Positions 17,483 to 26,845 of a stretch of 64,000 nt of DNA are shown here, in pieces. A program made the position numbers and the translations under genes. Position 1 is the stretch's first letter; each line of letters opens with the position of its first letter. The DNA is from Myxococcales bacterium (GTDB lineage: Bacteria; Myxococcota_A; Polyangia; Nannocystales; Nannocystaceae). Location of the stretch: assembly GCA_020633335.1 (NCBI GenBank), contig JACKDU010000011.1:186001-250000 (forward strand), read 5' to 3'. The notes under the pieces were generated by a model, which did no database searches, was not told the DNA's origin, and saw only the letters and a program-made list of their open reading frames with translations.

Positions 17483-17488
17483 TACGAT
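17483..17488 (+). promoter_or_regulatory. -10 element TACGAT, leaderless type
   Basis: GCTACGAT ends 9 nt before the ATG of the NtrC-type regulator. No -35 is evident. Confidence 0.45.
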
Positions 17489-17497
17489 CCCTCGCCG

Positions 17498-18960
<1,463 letters not shown>

Positions 18961-18964
<4 letters not shown>

Positions 18965-19706
18965 CGCCGCGGGCGTTGTGGGCGTGGGCGTCGCAGGCGC
19001 TCGTCGTGTGCGTGGCTCTGGTAGATCGCCAGGTCGCTGAAGGGCAGCGAGACCTGGGTGAGCCACGAGCGCGGCGGCAGCAGGAGATCGACGCAGCAGA
19101 TCCGGAGCGGTCGGGTCCTGGCGATCGGCTCGAGGTCGTCCAGCAGCCGCGCCACTCGCTCCCCGAGAAGGGGCAGTAGAGGAAGAAGACCGTGCCGTTC
19201 ATCAGGTAGCGGATGACCTCCGAGGCGTCGCCGGCGATCACCGGGCAGCGCGACACGTTCAGGCGCCGGGAGAGGTCCATCGAGGCGCTCACGAGGTGCG
19301 GCTGGATCTCGACGCCGATCGACCCTGCGCCGGTCAGCAGGTGGGTGAGCATCGCGGCGCGCCCGAGCCCGGAGCCGACGTCGACGAAGACGTCGTCCGG
19401 GCGGATCTCCGCGTGCTCGATCGTCCGGAGCAGGGTGTCGACCGAGCACGGCAGGTAGGGCACGCACCCGGGCGGCAGCTCGGGGCCGTCGTCCGCGAGG
19501 CCGTCGATCCCGAAGACGCGATCGAGCCAGCCCTCGCGGTCCTCGACCGGCACCGCCCCGAAGGCCCGTCGGAAGACCTCGTGCGTCGTCTCGCCGCGCG
19601 CGAGGAGCGAGCGCGTCGCCGCCGGATCGGGCCCCACGGCTGATGGTATCTCGCGGCCGTCGGGGATGAGCCGGAATTCCGCCGGGGACGGCGTTGCGCC
19701 GCGCAA
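18961..19706 (-). pseudogene. SAM-dependent methyltransferase, single frameshift as read
   Basis: The protein reads in one frame to FFLYCPFSG and continues in another as ERVARLLDDLEPIARTRPLR to the stop at 18961. The frame changes at a CCCC run (19161-19164; GGGG on the coding strand), and one missing G would restore a protein of about 248 residues. The Rossmann motif I is VFVDVGSGLGRAAML, followed by SIGVEIQPHLV, as in class I methyltransferases. The target is unknown. The start is uncertain: TTG at 19706 or GTG at 19637. Both halves look intact, so this is more likely a base-call error than decay. Confidence 0.75.
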
Positions 19707-19768
19707 ATCCGCGGCCTCGGCGGCCTCCTGCGCGCGCTCTCGTCAGCGCGAGCGCGCGGTCGCCGTGG

Positions 19769-20005
19769 TCAGCGGGCGAAGTCGACGCGGAGCGCGAGCC
19801 CGCCGAGCTCGCGGCCGTCGAGGACGAGGGCCGCCTCGGCGGCCGCGTGGGAGGCGAAGGTGACGTAGGCGAAGCCTCGCCCGTCCTTGGAGGCGCGCCG
19901 GATCATCCGCACCTCCTCGACCTCGCCGTAGCGGTCAAAGAGGTCACGGAGCTCCGCGGTCGGGGTATCCACGGCGAAGCCGCCGACGTAGAGGGTGGTG
20001 CGCAT
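19769..20005 (-). CDS. RRM-type RNA-binding protein
   Basis: 78 residues, a single RNA-recognition motif filling the whole protein. RNP2 is LYVGGF at residues 5-10, and RNP1 is GRGFAYVTF at about 43-51. The order beta-alpha-beta-beta-alpha-beta is readable (LRDLFDRYGEVEEVRMI, then AAEAALVLDGRELGG). Small RRM proteins of this size occur in cyanobacteria and myxobacteria, often linked to RNA metabolism or cold response. A TACGTT -10 lies 15 nt before the ATG. Predicted cytoplasmic. Confidence 0.93.
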   Translation of the reverse strand: MRTTLYVGGFAVDTPTAELRDLFDRYGEVEEVRMIRRASKDGRGFAYVTFASHAAAEAALVLDGRELGGLALRVDFAR

Positions 20006-20143
20006 CAGTCCCGGCGATCCAACGTACCAAACCGGGCCTCTCCCAAACCAGGGTCAAGACGCGGGGCCGTCGGCCGGGGTGACGCAGCGAACAAGGGTCG
20101 TCGTCAGCGTCGGCGGAGGTCGGCGACCCCCTCTCCACGCGCC

Positions 20144-20764
20144 TCACGAGGCGTCGCGCTTGCGGGCCTTGGCGGCGGCGATCACCTCGTGGAGGTTGCT
20201 GCGGTGGCGCCACCAGATCAGCAGCGAGAGCCCGAGCGCGAGCGCCTGATAGGCGCCGGGCGCGTCGCTCAAGAGGATGTGGAGGGTGGCGGCGTTGACC
20301 GCCGTCAGCGAGCCGATCGCCGAGACGCGGGTGAGGATCAGCGTCTGAAGGTAGAGGACCACCGCGAGGAGGCCCGCAAATGGGACGATCGCGAAGAAGA
20401 CACCGAGGGCGCAGGCGACCCCCTTGCCCCCGCGAAAGCCGAGGTAGATCGGATAGATGTGGCCGAGGGTCGCGGCCGCGCCGACGATCGCGATCGCCGC
20501 CTCGGGCTCCGGGAGCCCGCCGAGGGCGTCCGCACGGGCGGCGAGGGCGACCGGCGTGAACGCCTTGAGGACGTCGAGGGCGAAGACGATGAGGCCCCAC
20601 TTGCGGCCGAGCGCGCGGACAGCGTTGGTGGCGCCGATGTTGCCCGAGCCGATCTGGCGGATGTCGACGCCGCGGAGGCGGCCGATCACCAGGCCGACCG
20701 GGATCGCCGCGACCAGGTAGGCGAAGAGGCTCCAGGCGATCGTGCTCTGTCCGAGGAGGCCCAC
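20144..20764 (-). CDS. plsY: Acyl-phosphate:glycerol-3-phosphate acyltransferase
   Basis: 206 residues, the usual length for PlsY. This inner-membrane enzyme makes lysophosphatidic acid from acyl phosphate and glycerol 3-phosphate, the first step of phospholipid synthesis. Three family motifs are visible: GSGNIGATN, GHIYPIYLGFRGGKGVA and the hydrophobic segments between them (about five membrane spans). The start codon is GTG. A TATCCT -10 element ends 7 nt upstream, so the message may be leaderless. Confidence 0.96.
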   Translation of the reverse strand: MGLLGQSTIAWSLFAYLVAAIPVGLVIGRLRGVDIRQIGSGNIGATNAVRALGRKWGLIVFALDVLKAFTPVALAARADALGGLPEPEAAIAIVGAAATLGHIYPIYLGFRGGKGVACALGVFFAIVPFAGLLAVVLYLQTLILTRVSAIGSLTAVNAATLHILLSDAPGAYQALALGLSLLIWWRHRSNLHEVIAAAKARKRDAS

Positions 20765-20771
20765 GCCCGCG

Positions 20772-20777
20772 AGGATA
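20772..20777 (-). promoter_or_regulatory. -10 element TATCCT before plsY
   Basis: Read on the minus strand, TATCCT is separated from the GTG start by 7 nt, leaving no room for a Shine-Dalgarno sequence. Confidence 0.45.
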
Positions 20778-20824
20778 CCCGCAGCGCGGGCGCGCGCGGA
20801 AGGGGGCCCGGAGCCCCGCCGGCG

Positions 20825-21802
20825 TCACATCCCGTAGCGGCAGCCGCGGAGGCAGGTCTTGTTGTGCCGCTTGGTCGCGGCCTCGAGATCGGCGGGCTTG
20901 AAGTCGTCGTGGAGGACCTCGGCCTCGAGCTCCCAGTCGGTGCGGAGGTAGTGGCGAGCGGCGAGGCCGAGGAGGTCGAAGTCGAAGCGATCGGCGATCG
21001 CGCGGGCGTTGCGGCGGAGCGCGTAGGCGCCGCTCCGCTGGGGATCGCGGCTGGCGACGAAGGTCGTCTGGTTGCCGCTCTCGCTGACGAAGGCGTAGCG
21101 CTGAGGGAAGACCGCCGCGAGGGTGTTGCGGTCGTGCGGGTACATCTTGGTCGCGTTGTGGAGGTTGGCGACGACGACCCCGCCGGGGCTCAGGCGATCG
21201 AGGCAGGCCTGGTAGAACTCGGCGGTCTTGAGGTGATAGGGGACGAAGACCCCGCGGAAGGCGTCGAGGATCAGCATGTCCCAGGTGGTCCCGGCCGGCG
21301 CCTGCTCGATGAAGAGGCGGCCGTCGGCGACGTGGCAGCGGTAGCGCGGGTCGCCGTCGGGGACCTCGAAGTACTTCTTGGCGAGGCGGACGACCTCGGG
21401 GTCGATGTCGACCGCGTCGATCTCGAGGTCGGGGAAGTGGCGGTAGAGGTAGTTGGAGATCTGGCCGCCGCCGAGGCCGAGCATCAGCACGCGCTTCGGC
21501 GCCGGCTGCAGGAGGAAGCCGGCCATCATCGTCCGCGAGTAGTCGAGGTCGAGGCTCTGCGGGCGGCTCACGTCGATCCGCGACTCGATGTACTGGACCC
21601 CGTTGTCGCCGACGAAGTACATCGTCCGCAGCGAGCCGTACTGGCCGATCCGGACGTGGTTGAAGCGCGAGCGGGCCTCCTCGAGGATCGTCTCGCCCGG
21701 GTCGGCCGCGCCGGCGAGCGCCGGCCGGAGGGCGAGGGCGCCGGCGCTCGCGGCCAGGCCGCGGAGGAGCCGCCTGCGGGGCCAGGGCGTGGGCGCGGGC
21801 AT
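20825..21802 (-). CDS. Spermidine synthase-like methyltransferase-fold protein with Tat-like signal
   Basis: 325 residues. The N-terminus, PRRRLLRGLAASAGALAL, looks like a twin-arginine signal with cleavage near ALAGA. The body has the spermidine-synthase Rossmann fold: VLMLGLGGGQISNYLYRHFP, then IDAVDIDPEVVRLAKKYF and a DGRLFIE acidic site, and MLILDAFRGVFVPYHL. Such exported or truncated homologues often do not make spermidine, and the activity is unknown. The C-terminus ends CLRGCRYGM with two Cys. The start ATG is chosen because the signal begins there and a TAGCCT -10 ends 7 nt upstream. Confidence 0.83.
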   Translation of the reverse strand: MPAPTPWPRRRLLRGLAASAGALALRPALAGAADPGETILEEARSRFNHVRIGQYGSLRTMYFVGDNGVQYIESRIDVSRPQSLDLDYSRTMMAGFLLQPAPKRVLMLGLGGGQISNYLYRHFPDLEIDAVDIDPEVVRLAKKYFEVPDGDPRYRCHVADGRLFIEQAPAGTTWDMLILDAFRGVFVPYHLKTAEFYQACLDRLSPGGVVVANLHNATKMYPHDRNTLAAVFPQRYAFVSESGNQTTFVASRDPQRSGAYALRRNARAIADRFDFDLLGLAARHYLRTDWELEAEVLHDDFKPADLEAATKRHNKTCLRGCRYGM

Positions 21803-21809
21803 GGGCCGG

Positions 21810-21815
21810 AGGCTA
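21810..21815 (-). promoter_or_regulatory. -10 element TAGCCT, leaderless type
   Basis: On the minus strand, TAGCCT is followed by 7 nt and then the ATG of the spermidine synthase-like gene. Confidence 0.5.
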
Positions 21816-21951
21816 CCGCACGCGCGGCCCCGGCGGCCAGCGAGCGCCCCGGCCGACGCGCGTCCGCGTTGACAGGTCGTCACGGCGCCGGCGCCGGCGC
21901 TGACAGGCGATCGCGGGCGAGGGCGGCGGCCGCCCGCGACCACGGGAAAGG

Positions 21952-21980
21952 TTGCCCCGGCATCGCACTTGCAGTATCGG
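21952..21980 (+). promoter_or_regulatory. Candidate promoter of the outer-membrane protein gene
   Basis: TTGCCC (21952-21957), a 17-bp spacer and TATCGG (21975-21980), 12 nt before the ATG at 21993. The last base of the -10 is not T. Confidence 0.4.
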
Positions 21981-21992
21981 CGAGGTCTGCCG

Positions 21993-23072
21993 ATGTCGCG
22001 CCGCGTCCCCCCGATCCTGGCGATCGTCGCCGCCCTCGCCGCCCTCGCCGGGCCGCGTCCGGCCCTCGCCAACCCTGGCCTCGAGGGGATCCGCAACCTC
22101 TCGGTCGGCGACGCGACGCGGGCGTCGGCGATCGGCGTCGCCGCCTACTTCGCCAACCCGGCGGCGATGAGCCTCGGCCGCCGCCTCGAGATCCAGTCGA
22201 ACTACCAGGCGGCGATCGAGCGCAACACCCACGGCTTCGGGGTCGCGGCGGTCGACTCGATGAACAGCTCGCGGGTCGCCCTCGGCCTCGGCTACTCGTC
22301 GATGATCGGGGTCCCGCGGATCGCCTTCGAGGAGGCCGGCGCCGACGCGCCGCACGAGCTCCGCCTCGCCCACCGCGCGAACGAGGTCGGCCTCGGGATC
22401 AGCGTCACCGTGGTCAAGGGCTGGCTCTCGATCGGCATCAAGCCGAAGTACCAGAGCTCGACGCTCCGCTTCTACGACGACGACGACGCCCGCCGGGACG
22501 CGCAGGCGACCTTCCACGCCTTCGGCTTCGACGCTGGCGCGGTCCTCTCGATCCTCGGCTGGGTCAACCTCGCGGTCGTCGGCTACAACCTCAGCGGCCC
22601 GAAGGCGCCGGCCTACACCGGCGACCGCGAGCTCAACCTCGACCCCTACGCGCCGGTCGAGGGCTCGGTCGATCACCGCCTCCTCCCGCGGATCTCCGAC
22701 TACCCGCGGGCCTTCAGCCACGGGCTCGCCGTCTTCCCGCTCCGCCGCCTCAACCTCTCCTTCAACCTCGACACGACCTACGACTTCACCTCCTTCGCCG
22801 ACCAGGGCTTCGTCCGCAAGACGGTCGCCCTCGGCGGCGAGTACGTCCTCGGCAAGCTCGCGCTCCGGGCGGGCGGCGGCTGGGACAGCCGGGGGCGGGG
22901 CGTCGACGACGATCGCGGCTACGTCGCCGGCGGCCTCGGCTTCCTCCTCGGGGCGGAGCCGGGGAAGGTCGGCGCCGAGGCGACCCTGGGCTTCCGCCGC
23001 CAGGTGAGCGGGCCGCTCCCCGAGACCTTCGTCGGGGCGAACCTCGGGATCTCCTTCAACCCCGGCTACTAG
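21993..23072 (+). CDS. Probable outer-membrane beta-barrel protein
   Basis: 359 residues. The signal peptide ends ALAN near residue 27. The mature protein starts NPGLEGIRNLSVGDATRASAIG and has NPAAMSLGRRLEIQSNYQ, the opening pattern of PorV/FadL-like or PEGA-free TP0453-type outer-membrane proteins. It is followed by alternating strands (GLGISVTVVKGWLSIGIKPK, LNLSFNLDTTYDFTSF, LGGEYVLGKLALRAGGGW) and ends on an aromatic residue (FNPGY), as barrels do. No enzyme motif was seen. It probably works in transport or envelope assembly. The TAG stop lies inside the left arm of the inverted-repeat element that follows. Confidence 0.78.
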   Translation: MSRRVPPILAIVAALAALAGPRPALANPGLEGIRNLSVGDATRASAIGVAAYFANPAAMSLGRRLEIQSNYQAAIERNTHGFGVAAVDSMNSSRVALGLGYSSMIGVPRIAFEEAGADAPHELRLAHRANEVGLGISVTVVKGWLSIGIKPKYQSSTLRFYDDDDARRDAQATFHAFGFDAGAVLSILGWVNLAVVGYNLSGPKAPAYTGDRELNLDPYAPVEGSVDHRLLPRISDYPRAFSHGLAVFPLRRLNLSFNLDTTYDFTSFADQGFVRKTVALGGEYVLGKLALRAGGGWDSRGRGVDDDRGYVAGGLGFLLGAEPGKVGAEATLGFRRQVSGPLPETFVGANLGISFNPGY

Positions 23073-23230
23073 TGCCGCGACCGCGACGTATCGACCCACC
23101 TCGCTTGGTCTCGCCGCCGCTGGCGTTGTTGCTCGTCGGTTACAGATGCCCGATCTGCGCCCTCCTCGCGCCTAGCCAGCGACGGCGATCCCGACGCGAG
23201 GTGGGTCGATACGTCGCGGTCGAGGCACTA
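23070..23230. repeat. 161-bp element with 35-bp terminal inverted repeats
   Basis: The arms 23070-23104 and 23196-23230 pair at 34 of 35 positions. Inside, 23111-23124 pairs with 23175-23188 (13 of 14), and a cagat/atctg hairpin lies at the centre. The 161 bp could therefore fold into one long stem. There is no ORF. It may be a MITE/REP-like element or a large RNA terminator. It starts at the stop codon of the barrel gene, and its left arm supplies that TAG. Confidence 0.85.
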
Positions 23231-23301
23231 GCAGGGGAGTGGGGCGGGCGCCGACGCGCCGACTGGCGCTCGCTCGCGCGTCGGCCGCGATCACTTTCCC
23301 G

Positions 23302-23329
23302 GGAACCTTGTCGAGCGGCGGCACTCTGA
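23302..23329 (+). promoter_or_regulatory. Putative ECF-sigma autoregulated promoter
   Basis: GGAACCT (23302-23308), a 16-bp spacer and TCTGA (23325-23329) resemble the RpoE-group consensus (GGAACTT, TCTGA). The -10 ends 6 nt before the GTG start, so transcription would start at the codon. A 9-bp inverted repeat (23291-23299 with 23331-23339) frames the promoter. Confidence 0.6.
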
Positions 23330-23335
23330 TGGAAA

Positions 23336-24049
23336 GTGAGCGGCGTGAGCGACGGCGAGGCGGTCGCGGACGATCCCGGCGAGGGGTCGGCCGACGTCGG
23401 TGAGGGCGAGGGCGAGGGCGAGGAGCTCACGCCCGAGGCCGCCCGCCGCCTCGAGCAGGATCGCCGCGATCGGATCCTCGTCCGCCGCCTCAAGAGCGGC
23501 GACGAGCGGGCCTTCCAGGAGCTGGTCCAGACCTACCAGAACCGGGTCTTCGGCCTCATCCTCCGGATGATCGGCAACCGCCAGGAGGCCGAGGACCTCG
23601 CCCAGGACGTCTTCCTGACGGTCTACCGGGCGATCGGCTCCTACCGCGGCGAGGGCCGCTTCTACACCTGGCTCTACCGGATCGCCTCGAACACCTGCAA
23701 GAACCGGATCAAGTACCTCAAGGGTCGCCACTTCAACACCCGCCTCGACGTCGACGATCACGCCGAGGCGCAGATGCCCTCGGGCGAGGGCGGCGCCCTC
23801 CACAGCATCCAGAGCCAGATCCCCGGCCCCGAGGCCACCCTCGAGGGCAACCGGATCCAGCGGGCGATCCAGCGCGAGCTCGCGGCCCTCGAGGAGGACC
23901 ACCGCCTCCTCATCGTCCTCCGCGACATCGAGGGCCTCTCCTACCAGGACATCCAGGGGATCACCGGCCTCCCGGCGGGGACCGTGAAGTCCCGCCTCCA
24001 CCGCGCGCGGATCGCCCTCAAGGAGCGACTGAAGCCCCATCTCCGCTGA
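23336..24049 (+). CDS. ECF-type RNA polymerase sigma factor
   Basis: 237 residues. The first 45 are acidic and low complexity (GEGEGEGEE). Region 2 follows: FQELVQTYQNRVFGLILRM, then RQEAEDLAQDVFLTVYRAIG (regions 2.1-2.2) and FYTWLYRIASNTCKNRIK (2.3-2.4). A variable linker precedes region 4: LEEDHRLLIVLRDIEGLSYQ and AGTVKSRLHRARIALKERL (4.2 helix-turn-helix). It is closest in layout to the RpoE/SigW-like ECF group. The GTG start fits the putative self-recognised promoter; a GTG three codons later is an alternative. The downstream anti-sigma gene is 49 bp away in the same direction. Confidence 0.95.
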   Translation: MSGVSDGEAVADDPGEGSADVGEGEGEGEELTPEAARRLEQDRRDRILVRRLKSGDERAFQELVQTYQNRVFGLILRMIGNRQEAEDLAQDVFLTVYRAIGSYRGEGRFYTWLYRIASNTCKNRIKYLKGRHFNTRLDVDDHAEAQMPSGEGGALHSIQSQIPGPEATLEGNRIQRAIQRELAALEEDHRLLIVLRDIEGLSYQDIQGITGLPAGTVKSRLHRARIALKERLKPHLR

Positions 24050-24098
24050 CCCCCTGGGCACACCCGAGGATCGGACCTACCCTGAGACGCTGACGACC

Positions 24099-24575
24099 AT
24101 GGCCCCGAGCGAGCAGAGCAACGCCGAAGAGCTGATGAGCGCCTACCTCGACCACGAGCTCGACGCGAAGGAGAGCGAGGAGTTCGAGGCGATGTTGGCG
24201 TCGTCGCCGGAGGCGAAGGAGGAGCTCGACGATCTCCGGCAGATGCTCCAGCTGGTCTCGACGCTCCCGGAGGTCGAGGCGCCGCCCGACTTCTACGACA
24301 AGGTCGCCCGCAAGATCCGGCGGCGGAAGATCCTCGAGGGCGATCTCCCGGTCTTTGTCACGCTGCCCTTCCAGGTGATCAGCGTGATCGTCGTCCTGGC
24401 GATCGCGGTCGTCTACACGATGATCCACCTCGACGCCGATCCGGCGGCCCGCCTCGAGAAGGACCCGTCGGCGAAGGTGAAGGCGCCGGAGGAGGCGTCC
24501 GCAGCGGGCGAGGCGGCTGAGGCGGCCGAGGCGGGCGAGGCGAGCGCGGGCGAGGGATCGGCGCCGCAGCCCTGA
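24099..24575 (+). CDS. Membrane anti-sigma factor lacking the zinc motif
   Basis: 158 residues. The N-terminus has the zf-HC2-like layout MSAYLDHELDAKESEEFEAM, then ASSPEAKEELDDL. In typical zinc anti-sigma factors a CPxC pair stands where this protein has SPEA, so zinc ligands are missing. One membrane helix (about residues 87-110, FQVISVIVVLAIAVVYTMI) places the first 80 residues in the cytoplasm and the Ala/Glu-rich tail outside. It probably holds the preceding ECF sigma factor at the membrane. Identification rests on position and layout, not on a strong sequence match. Confidence 0.78.
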   Translation: MAPSEQSNAEELMSAYLDHELDAKESEEFEAMLASSPEAKEELDDLRQMLQLVSTLPEVEAPPDFYDKVARKIRRRKILEGDLPVFVTLPFQVISVIVVLAIAVVYTMIHLDADPAARLEKDPSAKVKAPEEASAAGEAAEAAEAGEASAGEGSAPQP

Positions 24576-24662
24576 GCGGGCCGCCCTGAGCGGGCCGTCT
24601 GATCTGGCCGAACGGGCAGCCGCGGAGCGCCCCGGGTTTTTCCGGCGCCGGTGTCAAGCCGA

Positions 24663-24692
24663 TTGATCGCTCACCTGTCTGCATGCGATAAA
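24663..24692 (+). promoter_or_regulatory. Candidate promoter of the his cluster
   Basis: TTGATC (24663-24668), an 18-bp spacer and GATAAA (24687-24692). The -10 overlaps the first possible ATG (24692), which supports translation from the second ATG at 24704. Confidence 0.35.
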
Positions 24693-24703
24693 TGGGGCGC
24701 GCA

Positions 24704-25318
24704 ATGCCCCGCGAGATCACCCTGGTCGACGCCAACCTCGGCAACCTCGACAGCGTGGAACGCGCGATCATCCAGGCAGGCGCCTCTGTGGTCACCACGA
24801 GCGATCCAGACCGGGTCGCCGCCGCCCGGACGCTGGTCTTCCCCGGCCAGGGCGCGTTTGGCGCGAGCACCAACGGCCTGGTCAACGGCGCGCTTGGCGC
24901 GGCGATCAAGGTGGTGATCGAGCGCGGGGATCCCTACCTCGGGATCTGCGTCGGCATGCAGCTCCTCTTCGACGAGAGCGAGGAGAACGGCGGCAACCCG
25001 GGCCTCGGCGTCCTCAAGGGCAGCGTCCGCCGCTTCCCCGACGGCATGACCTCGTTCCCCGGGACGCGCCCGCTGAAGATCCCCCACGTCGGCTGGAACG
25101 ACGTCCAGCCGGTGGGCGAGCACTTCTACTTCAGCCACAGCTACTACGTCGACGCCGCCGAGCCGAGCGACGTCACCTGGACGACCCGCTACGGGACGAT
25201 CGAGTTCCCGGCGGTGGTCGTCCGCGGCAACGTCTACGGCTGCCAGTTCCACCCCGAGAAGAGCCAGTGGGCGGGGCTCCGCTTCCTCCGCTCCTTCCTC
25301 CTGGGGGGGCGCGCGTGA
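24704..25318 (+). CDS. hisH: Imidazole glycerol phosphate synthase, glutaminase subunit
   Basis: 204 residues. HisH frees ammonia from glutamine and passes it to HisF in histidine synthesis. The catalytic Cys lies in LGICVGMQLLFD, and the His and Glu of the triad lie in GCQFHPEKS. IPHVGWNDV is also typical of the family. The start is taken at the second ATG (MPREITLVDANLGN); four more residues would come from the ATG at 24692. The TGA overlaps the GTG start of hisA (GTGA). Confidence 0.96.
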   Translation: MPREITLVDANLGNLDSVERAIIQAGASVVTTSDPDRVAAARTLVFPGQGAFGASTNGLVNGALGAAIKVVIERGDPYLGICVGMQLLFDESEENGGNPGLGVLKGSVRRFPDGMTSFPGTRPLKIPHVGWNDVQPVGEHFYFSHSYYVDAAEPSDVTWTTRYGTIEFPAVVVRGNVYGCQFHPEKSQWAGLRFLRSFLLGGRA

Positions 25319-26034
25319 TCGTGATCCCGGCGATCGACCTCCGCGGCGGCCAGGCGGTCCGCCTCGCCGAGGGGGATCCCGGGCGGATGACGAGCTACAG
25401 CGACGCGCCGGTCGACCTCGTCGATCGCTTCGCCGACGCCGGCGCCCGCCGCCTCCACGTCGTCGATCTCGACGGCGCCTTCGCCGGCGACGCCGCCCAG
25501 CTCCCGCTCATCACCGCGATGATCGAGCGGGCCCACGCCCGCGGCCTCGAGGTCGAGGTCGGCGGCGGGATCCGCTCGGAGGCGGCGATCGACGCGGCGA
25601 TCGACGCCGGCGCGGACTTCGTGATCGTCGGCACCCTGGCGATCCGCGAGCCGGCGCTGGTGGCCGCGCTCTGCCGCCGCCTGCCCGGGCGCCTCATCGT
25701 CGCCATCGACGCCCGCGACGGGGTGGTCGCCACCGACGGCTGGACCGCGTCGAGCGGGGTCGCGGCCGGGTCCCTCGCCCGCGAGGCGGCGGCCTGGGGG
25801 GCCGGCGCGCTCCTCTACACCGACATCGCCCGCGACGGCCTCCAGGGCGGCCCCAACGTCGCCGCGACCGCGGCCCTCCAGGGCGAGGTGCCGATCCCGG
25901 TGATCGCCAGCGGCGGCGTCGGCTCGCTCGCCGATCTCGAGGCGCTGCGCGACGCCGGCGTCCAGGCGGTGGTCCTCGGGCGCGCGCTCTACGAGGGGTC
26001 GGTCGACCTGAAGGAGGCCATCGCCCGATGCTGA
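25315..26034 (+). CDS. hisA: ProFAR isomerase
   Basis: 239 residues, a (beta/alpha)8 barrel that isomerises ProFAR to PRFAR in histidine synthesis. The first strand IPAIDLRGGQAVRL carries the catalytic Asp, and the second catalytic Asp lies in YTDIARDG. The phosphate-binding ends are VEVGGGIRS and ASGGVGSLADL. The start is GTG, overlapping the hisH stop by four bases. The 3' end overlaps hisF by seven bases, so hisH-hisA-hisF are translated as a coupled set. Confidence 0.96.
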   Translation: MIVIPAIDLRGGQAVRLAEGDPGRMTSYSDAPVDLVDRFADAGARRLHVVDLDGAFAGDAAQLPLITAMIERAHARGLEVEVGGGIRSEAAIDAAIDAGADFVIVGTLAIREPALVAALCRRLPGRLIVAIDARDGVVATDGWTASSGVAAGSLAREAAAWGAGALLYTDIARDGLQGGPNVAATAALQGEVPIPVIASGGVGSLADLEALRDAGVQAVVLGRALYEGSVDLKEAIARC

Positions 26035-26840
26035 AGCGACGGATCATCCCCTGCCTCGACATCAAGAACGGCCGCGTGGTCAAGGGCGTGCACTTCGCCG
26101 GGCTCACCGACTCCGGCGATCCGATCGAGGCCTGCCGCGCCTACGACGGCCAGGGCGCCGACGAGATCTGCATGCTCGACATCACCGCGACCGTCGAGGG
26201 CCGCGACACCTTCGTCGAGGTCGTCCGCCGGGTCGCCAGCCAGACCTTCGCGCCGCTCACGGTCGGCGGCGGGATCCGCCGCGAGGCCGACGTCCGCCGG
26301 CTCATGCTCGCGGGCGCCGACAAGGTCGCGATCAACTCGGCGATCGTCACCAACCCCGGCCTGATCAGCCAGCTCGCCGCGAAGTACGGCTCGCAGGCGA
26401 TCGTCGCCGCGGTCGACGTCCGGCGGATGCCGCCGCGGAGCGGCGACACCGAGCCGCTCTACGAGGTCGTGATCCACGGCGGCTCGCGCTCGACCGGCCT
26501 CGAGGCGATCCGCTGGTGCGAGATGGCGGCCGAGCTCGGCGCCGGCGAGATCCTCCTGACCAGCATGGACCGCGACGGCACCCGCGACGGCTACGACCTC
26601 TGGATCACCCGGACGATCTCGCGGCGGGTCGGGATCCCGGTGATCGCCAGCGGCGGCGTCGGCTCGCTCGAGCACCTCCGCGAGGGCCTCGCCGACGAGG
26701 AGGGCTCGGCCGACGCCGCGCTCGCCGCGTCGATCTTCCACTTCGGCCTCTTCACGATCGGCCAGGCCAAGGCCTACCTCCACGAGCACGGGATCCCGGT
26801 GCGGCCGCCGGAGCCGTCGCGCGGGATCACCCTGGGCTAG
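26028..26840 (+). CDS. hisF: Imidazole glycerol phosphate synthase, cyclase subunit
   Basis: 270 residues, slightly longer than the usual 250-260. It joins ammonia and PRFAR to form imidazole glycerol phosphate and AICAR. The catalytic Asp residues lie in IPCLDIKNGRVVKG and LLTSMDRDGTRDGYD, and the phosphate sites in TVGGGIRREADV and ASGGVGSLEH. It forms a complex with HisH. An insert of a few residues occurs at RMPPRSGDTEPLYEV. The stop is followed after 5 nt by the hisIE start. Confidence 0.97.
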   Translation: MLKRRIIPCLDIKNGRVVKGVHFAGLTDSGDPIEACRAYDGQGADEICMLDITATVEGRDTFVEVVRRVASQTFAPLTVGGGIRREADVRRLMLAGADKVAINSAIVTNPGLISQLAAKYGSQAIVAAVDVRRMPPRSGDTEPLYEVVIHGGSRSTGLEAIRWCEMAAELGAGEILLTSMDRDGTRDGYDLWITRTISRRVGIPVIASGGVGSLEHLREGLADEEGSADAALAASIFHFGLFTIGQAKAYLHEHGIPVRPPEPSRGITLG

Positions 26841-26845
26841 CGCTT

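Noticed and set aside
21869..21874. TTGACA as a -35 for the outer-membrane gene
   Set aside because: No acceptable -10 lies 16-19 bp downstream. The TTGCCC/TATCGG pair closer to the start fits better.
24575..24605. Tandem copy of a 15-bp segment (cctgagcgggccg) after the anti-sigma gene
   Set aside because: Two copies only, directly after the stop. It looks like a local slip without evident function.
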